A stretch of DNA of 64,000 nt from assembly GCA_023412665.1 (NCBI GenBank), contig JAEZCA010000045.1:1-64000 (forward strand). The letters are read 5' to 3'. The position numbers and the translations under genes are program-made. Every line of letters starts with the position of its first letter. Positions within the stretch are counted from its first letter, which is position 1. Below the pieces are notes generated by a model. That model worked only from the letters and a program-made list of their open reading frames with translations, did not search any database and was not told the DNA's origin. Positions 60,401-64,000 of the stretch are shown piece after piece. Source of the stretch: Bacillota bacterium (GTDB taxonomy: Bacteria > Bacillota > Clostridia > Acetivibrionales > DTU013).

Positions 60401-61228
60401 AAGAAATCTTCATTCAGCGGAAAAATTACCAAGCCCAGGGTCTTTATACCCGTTTTCCCGGGCACCAATTGCGAATATGATTCTGCCAGGGCTTTTGAAA
60501 AAGCGGGAGGAGCGCCGGATGTCTTTATCGTTAAAAACCTGACGCCTGAGTGCATCAATGAGACCATAGTATCTATGGCAGACAGGATCAAAAACAGTCA
60601 GATAATTATGTTCCCGGGCGGTTTTAGTGCCGGTGACGAGCCTGAGGGCTCAGGTAAATTTATTGCTACAGTTTTCAGAAATCCATATATCAAGGAAGCT
60701 GTAATGGAGCTGCTGCAAAAAAGGGACGGCCTGGTACTTGGTATATGCAACGGCTTCCAGGCGTTGATAAAGCTTGGGCTGCTGCCATATGGAGAGATAA
60801 GGGAAATGGATGCAGACAGCCCGACTCTGACCTTTAACTCTATTGGCAGGCATGTCTCATGTATGGTAGAAACAAGGATAGCATCTGACAAATCACCCTG
60901 GTTCAATAACGTCAAGACAGGTGATATACACACAATTGCCGTGTCACACGGAGAAGGAAGATTTGCTGCTTCCGAAGAGATAATCAGGGAGCTGGCAGCA
61001 AACGGCCAGATTGCAACACAGTATGTGGATACACAAGGTAAAGCCACATATGACGCAAGGTTCAATCCAAATGGCTCAATGTACGCCATTGAGGGCATTA
61101 CAAGCCCGGACGGCAGGATACTCGGCAAGATGGGGCATTCCGAGAGAAAGGGCGCAAATGTCTGCATCAATGTACCCGGAAACAAGGATCAAATGTTGTT
61201 TGAAGCCGGTGTGAGGTATTTTGGATAA
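57422..61228 (+). CDS. purL: Phosphoribosylformylglycinamidine synthase, single-chain
   Basis: Makes FGAM from FGAR, ATP and glutamine in purine synthesis. In one 1268-residue chain: an N-terminal PurS-like region, a linker, the synthetase with H235-CRHTTF and NETHNHPTEIEPFGGAATC, a second synthetase half, and a C-terminal glutaminase with nucleophile C1109 (GICNGFQ) and H1176/E1178. This large form replaces the PurS-PurL-PurQ trio of Bacillus. The ATG follows GAGGTG. It stands apart from other pur genes, next to a LysR regulator. Confidence 0.96.
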   Translation: MNKLDGADQRNKVRRIFAEKKKGYDVEAQGIYRDLKSNLDLKGLEQVRIINRYDITDITDDEFEASKNVIFSVPPVDYVYEDSITLSPNERAFGVEYLPGQYDQRADSASQCIQFLTLGVRPRCKAARVIVLKGELSDDDLGRVKEYCINPVDSREAGMEKPDSLDMEIEYPSDVAVLKGFSSMNTDQLANVHNDLGMAMSLEDLEFCRQYFAQTEHRDPTITEIRLIDTYWSDHCRHTTFLTRINDIKYEDGLFNLFQKSVYERYITSRKFVYEDREKDITLMDLATIAMKELRKDGRLEDLDVSDEINACSIVVDARVNGRNEEWLVMFKNETHNHPTEIEPFGGAATCLGGAIRDPLSGRSYVYQAMRVTGSGDPRTSVKDTLPGKLPQRKITTGAAAGYSSYGNQIGLATGQVAEIYDEGYVAKRMEIGAVIGAAPKKNVIRLEPQPGDIIILLGGRTGRDGCGGATGSSKEHDEKSLLTCGAEVQKGNPPTERKIQRLFRDEKVSRMIKRCNDFGAGGVSVAIGELADGLDIDLDSVPKKYEGLDGTELAISESQERMAVVISKQDSDRFIQAAEDENLEATVVAVVTDTGRLRMKWRNKTIVDISREFLNTNGVKQNIDICVSEPKKKSLDEVLNNDISNKADNIEEAWLNNLKKLEHCSQKGLVERFDSTIGAGTILMPFGGRYQLSPAEGMAAKLPVIDGDTDTATLMSYGFNPAISKWSPFHGAVFAIIEAVAKIAAMGGDYRKARLTLQEYFEKPGKDPSRWGKPFSALLGAYYAQIKLGIPAIGGKDSMSGTFRDLDVPPTLVAFAVCVSDAGHVVSTEFKNTGSRAVLVKVCRDSYVLPDFEQLDRTYTRIHELAKAGRIIAAHSVRQGGIAEAVSRMCFGNMIGFEFENIDPAELFMPEYGSVILEINAEDDIDNMLEGLEYSIIGRTTERPAVLVNGTAIELDKMVEGWIQPLEKIFPTKAAVEVQGIETFSFIGKQDFKKSSFSGKITKPRVFIPVFPGTNCEYDSARAFEKAGGAPDVFIVKNLTPECINETIVSMADRIKNSQIIMFPGGFSAGDEPEGSGKFIATVFRNPYIKEAVMELLQKRDGLVLGICNGFQALIKLGLLPYGEIREMDADSPTLTFNSIGRHVSCMVETRIASDKSPWFNNVKTGDIHTIAVSHGEGRFAASEEIIRELAANGQIATQYVDTQGKATYDARFNPNGSMYAIEGITSPDGRILGKMGHSERKGANVCINVPGNKDQMLFEAGVRYFG

Positions 61229-61244
61229 TAGATAGTATGTACTA

Positions 61245-61400
61245 GGGTGTGGTGTGCAAAAACCTTAGCTTCTGGGCACATAATGCTATATGTGAGTTTC
61301 CATAACTCAACGATACCAGCATTATGTGCCCTTATTATTGAAAACTTACAATAAATTCTATAAAATTATGCCCAGAACTAAGAAAATTTGCACACCCATA
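61245..61400. repeat. Nested inverted-repeat element after purL
   Basis: Outer arms 61252-61278 and 61369-61395 share nine perfect end bases on each side (GTGTGCAAA and TTCTGGGCA) with a shifted middle. Inside, GGGCACATAATGCT (61274-61287) pairs perfectly with 61318-61331. The two pairings share the bases GGGCA, so they exclude each other. It could be a small MITE-like element or the structured 3' end of the purL message. No long T run follows the inner stem. Confidence 0.6.
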
Positions 61401-61600
61401 TGCCGGCTGGATGAAAACAGTTACCATGTGCTAACTGTCAAGTGCACACTGTTGTTTGTTGCCTTATATAAAATTATGACATATAATATTATCTTGATTG
61501 GCTCCAAGCAGATTTTGGTATAGATAAAATAATTGCATTTGTATTTTAAGCTGTTATGATGGCAAAATATTTTGATGAGCATAATGAGGAGGACTTTTAT
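61401..61600 (+). other. Gap before glgA
   Basis: No gene is supported. A weak TTGATT-19-TATAGA pair (61494-61524) is a possible glgA promoter. Together with the repeat element it makes a 372-base non-coding stretch. Confidence 0.4.
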
Positions 61601-63070
61601 ATGAATAAGAAAAAGCTTAATATATTGTTTGTCTCAGCGGAAGTGACACCCTTTGCAAAGACCGGCGGGCTTGCCGACGTGGCAGGCTCTCTGCCCAAGG
61701 CCTTGGCTGAGCTTGGGCATGATGTTCGTGTGGTCATGCCAAAATACCGGTTGATCAAGGGCGATTTTGATTATGTTGCCGATTTCCCGGTACAGCTGGA
61801 CCAGTCTGTTGAGACCTGTATAATAAGAATGACAGAGGTACCTTACAAATTAAACGGAAGAAAAAAAGGCCTTAAGGTCTACTTCACCGACAGCTACAGA
61901 CTATTTGACAGGGATGGGATATACGGACATTTTGACGACGGTGAACGGTTTGTTTTCTTCTGCAAGGCTGTTTTGAACATGCTGCCTGTTATTAACTTCA
62001 AACCGGATATAATACATTGCAATGACTGGCATACAGGTCCCATGTGCCTGCTATTGAAGGAGCAGTATTGCCATGACAGGAGATATAGCGGCATTTCAAC
62101 TTTATTTACAATTCATAATCTTGAATACCAGGGCCATTTTTCAAACAATATTGTAAATCTCCTGAATTGCAGCTACGATGTCTTTGATCCTGAAAAAGCC
62201 GAGTTTTACGGTATGTTTAATTTTATGAAAACCGGACTTGTCTATTCGGATGCAATTAGCACTGTCAGCAGGGTTTACGCAGAGGAAATTAAAACGCCTC
62301 AATACGGTGAACGCCTTGAAGGGCTTCTGCAAAGACGTTCAGCTGATCTGTTCGGTATTCTGAACGGTTTGGATTATAACGAGTTTAACCCCGAGACCGA
62401 TAAGCTCATTGAAAAAAATTATACTGTGGCCAATGTGAATGACAAGAAGCTCAATAAAACTGCCCTCCAGAAGGAAATGGGGCTGCCGGCGAGGGATGTT
62501 CCTCTGATTGGACTTGTATCCAGACTGTCGGGTCAAAAAGGACTGAACCTGATAATTGACCGTGCAGATGAGATGCTGTCAAAGGATATACAATTTGTAC
62601 TGCTTGGAACCGGGGATGACTACTATCACGACCAGTTCAGGAGGATAATCGAAAGGTATCCGGGTAAAATAGCAGCTCATCTGGGATTTCATCAGGAGCT
62701 TGCCCAAAGGATATATGCAGGCAGCGATATGTTCCTCATGCCTTCAAGATTTGAGCCATGTGGACTTGGCCAGCTGATCAGCCTTCGCTTTGGTACAATA
62801 CCGGTGGTCAGAGCTACCGGCGGTCTTGCGGAGACTATCTTGGACTATAACAGGGACCCTGAAAATGGTAATGGCTTCTCCTTTGTCAATTTTTCGGCGG
62901 ATGAGATGATGGATGCGATAAACAGGGCTGTCAATGTGTATAATAAATACCCTGAAGAATGGAACAAGCTGGTTGTAAGGGCAATGGAGCAGGATTTTTC
63001 ATGGAAGGCATCCGCAGTGAAATATGAAGAATTATACAATCACATTATTGACAAGAGGAAGAATGGATGA
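61601..63070 (+). CDS. glgA: Glycogen synthase (ADP-glucose type, GT5)
   Basis: Adds glucose from ADP-glucose to alpha-1,4-glucan. A GT-B fold of 489 residues: N-terminal K20-TGGLADVAG binds the nucleotide sugar, followed by VVMPKY, HCNDWHTG, HNLEYQG and the C-terminal PSRFEPCGLGQL with the retaining-enzyme glutamate. ATG 61601 follows GAGGAGG; an in-frame ATG at 61556 is weaker. It overlaps nth by four bases. No other glg gene is in the window, so its operon partner is the unrelated nth. Confidence 0.95.
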   Translation: MNKKKLNILFVSAEVTPFAKTGGLADVAGSLPKALAELGHDVRVVMPKYRLIKGDFDYVADFPVQLDQSVETCIIRMTEVPYKLNGRKKGLKVYFTDSYRLFDRDGIYGHFDDGERFVFFCKAVLNMLPVINFKPDIIHCNDWHTGPMCLLLKEQYCHDRRYSGISTLFTIHNLEYQGHFSNNIVNLLNCSYDVFDPEKAEFYGMFNFMKTGLVYSDAISTVSRVYAEEIKTPQYGERLEGLLQRRSADLFGILNGLDYNEFNPETDKLIEKNYTVANVNDKKLNKTALQKEMGLPARDVPLIGLVSRLSGQKGLNLIIDRADEMLSKDIQFVLLGTGDDYYHDQFRRIIERYPGKIAAHLGFHQELAQRIYAGSDMFLMPSRFEPCGLGQLISLRFGTIPVVRATGGLAETILDYNRDPENGNGFSFVNFSADEMMDAINRAVNVYNKYPEEWNKLVVRAMEQDFSWKASAVKYEELYNHIIDKRKNG

Positions 63071-63729
63071 CTAAGAAGGAAAGAGTTAATAAAGTAATAG
63101 AGAATTTGGAGAAGATGTATCCAGAGGCTGCCTGTTCGTTGGATTACAAGGATCCACTCCAGCTTATGGTCGCTACACAGCTGGCCGCTCAGTGCACTGA
63201 TGCACGGGTGAATATAGTGACAAAGGATCTGTTTGAGAAATATAAAACGGTGTATGATTTTGCAAATGCTGATTTGGAGGAGTTGGAGCAAAATATCAGG
63301 TCAACCGGCTTTTATCATAACAAGGCGAAAAATATAATTGCTGCCTGCAGAATGATCATTTCGGACTTTGGAGGAAAGGTCCCGTCCGATATGGAAAGCC
63401 TGCTGAGGCTTCCCGGGGTGGGCAGGAAAACGGCCAATCTGCTTCTTAATGACTGTTTTGGAGTACCCGGAATTGTTGTGGATACACATGCCAAAAGGCT
63501 GTCCAATCGTATAGGCTTGACAAAAAACGAGGACCCCGAAAAAATAGAATATGATTTGATGAAGCAAATACCCAGAGATAAGTGGGGGAGCTTTTGTCAT
63601 CAGCTCGTCTACCATGGGAGGGCTTTATGCAATGCAAGGAAGCCATTATGTGAAAATTGTGATATAAGAGAGTTTTGCGATTTTTTAAAGAATGCTGAAG
63701 TAAAACCTGGCAAAAAGCCAAATAAGTGA
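63067..63729 (+). CDS. nth: Endonuclease III
   Basis: A bifunctional DNA glycosylase/AP lyase for oxidised pyrimidines, 220 residues. The helix-hairpin-helix LPGVGRK holds catalytic K121, D139 follows in VVDTHAKRLSNR, and four cysteines C188-x6-C195-x2-C198-x5-C204 bind the 4Fe-4S cluster; spacing equals the E. coli enzyme. The start overlaps the glgA stop (ATGA). Confidence 0.96.
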   Translation: MTKKERVNKVIENLEKMYPEAACSLDYKDPLQLMVATQLAAQCTDARVNIVTKDLFEKYKTVYDFANADLEELEQNIRSTGFYHNKAKNIIAACRMIISDFGGKVPSDMESLLRLPGVGRKTANLLLNDCFGVPGIVVDTHAKRLSNRIGLTKNEDPEKIEYDLMKQIPRDKWGSFCHQLVYHGRALCNARKPLCENCDIREFCDFLKNAEVKPGKKPNK

Positions 63730-63852
63730 CGTAAGTAAGTCATATTATCGAAAATTTCGATTTACTATTTAAAACTTTTGTCAACTAATATAAAATAAAT
63801 AATTGTATGGGAGAGTTTGGTTCAAAGGCTTATATATGAGGTGAGGATTACT

Positions 63853-64000
63853 ATGGCAGAAGGTTCCGAAAAAATTACCTCCGGCAGATCAAAAAGAAAC
63901 TCTGGATCGCCAGTTAAGCAGAATAAAGGTACGGCAGGCAGGAAAGGCCGCATAATAAAGCTGACAGATGCCAAGCATGCCGATACGGCAAAACTGAAGG
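63853..64000 (+). CDS. Unidentified basic ORF, cut by the right edge
   Basis: ATG 63853 follows GAGGTGAGG and the frame stays open for the 49 visible codons. The N-terminus is rich in Lys, Arg, Ser and Gly (MAEGSEKITSGRSKRNSG) with no signal peptide yet. Such tails precede membrane or DNA-binding domains in several families; no assignment is possible. Confidence 0.55.
   Translation, partial: MAEGSEKITSGRSKRNSGSPVKQNKGTAGRKGRIIKLTDAKHADTAKLK

Noticed and set aside
61326..61523. A 65-codon ORF between purL and glgA
   Set aside because: It starts inside the inverted-repeat element, has no ribosome binding site and its product shows no family features.
1..64000. CRISPR array, complete insertion sequence, prophage or origin of replication
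   Set aside because: No regularly spaced repeats, transposase, phage structural genes or DnaA-box clusters were seen.

Overview
The window looks like a chromosomal segment of an endospore-forming, Gram-positive anaerobe of the class Clostridia. The support is gene content: an alpha/beta-type small acid-soluble spore protein, two CotF-like coat proteins, a DacF-type carboxypeptidase, a PrkA-YhbH-SpoVR set, DUF421/DUF4363 proteins, a corrinoid protein with a methyltetrahydrofolate-type methyltransferase, single-chain PurL and RNase J. AAGGAGG-type ribosome binding sites, many TTG/GTG starts and sigma-A-like promoters fit the same assignment. No species call can be made from this alone. Apart from the 3' end of a group II intron at the left edge and three or four short palindromic or dispersed repeats, nothing looks recently acquired: no phage, complete insertion sequence or CRISPR array was seen.

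Layout. 1-124: tail of a group II intron. 267-798: tRNA-Gln(CUG) and a leader region. 799-2466: RNase J. 2574-6744 (minus): a corrinoid protein and a methyltransferase flanking tyrS and tmcAL. 7057-19731 (plus): a long housekeeping run, priA, def, fmt, DUF116, rsmB, rlmN, prpC, prkC, rsgA, rpe, thiN, coupling translation initiation, rRNA modification, ribosome assembly and Ser/Thr signalling. 19782-22858 (minus): an aminotransferase and rqcH. 23009-24339: infC-rpmI-rplT with an L20-type leader and an apparent AUU start for IF3. 24399-30300: an rRNA methyltransferase-like gene, then spore and envelope genes. 30458-38546: a B12-type radical SAM protein, three TadE/TadG-like envelope proteins and an unrecognised membrane protein. 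38782-43400: prkA-yhbH-spoVR.

43454-50503: tRNA-Val(CAC), a lipoprotein, then a purine/S-adenosylhomocysteine salvage group: purine nucleoside phosphorylase, an HTH-methyltransferase fusion, a PfkB kinase, adenosylhomocysteinase and an MTA/SAH deaminase. 50561-54152: tRNA-Thr(CGU), a small unknown gene, a HAD hydrolase, a candidate leader-RNA unit, a CD3324-like HTH protein, perfect palindromes, a class IV aminotransferase and a PilZ protein. 54204-56256: htpG behind a perfect CIRCE operator. 56388-63729: a LysR regulator divergent from purL, a nested inverted-repeat element, glgA and nth. The right edge cuts an unidentified basic ORF.

No unmistakably new multi-gene system was found. The best leads are the promoter/mini-ORF/terminator unit at 51955-52258 with the palindromes that follow it; the nested inverted repeat after purL; CIRCE control of an htpG that carries a eukaryote-like charged linker; the HTH-methyltransferase fusion at the head of the SAH salvage genes; the TadE-DUF5702-TadE trio; and an E97-R98 variant of the RqcH D/R motif.
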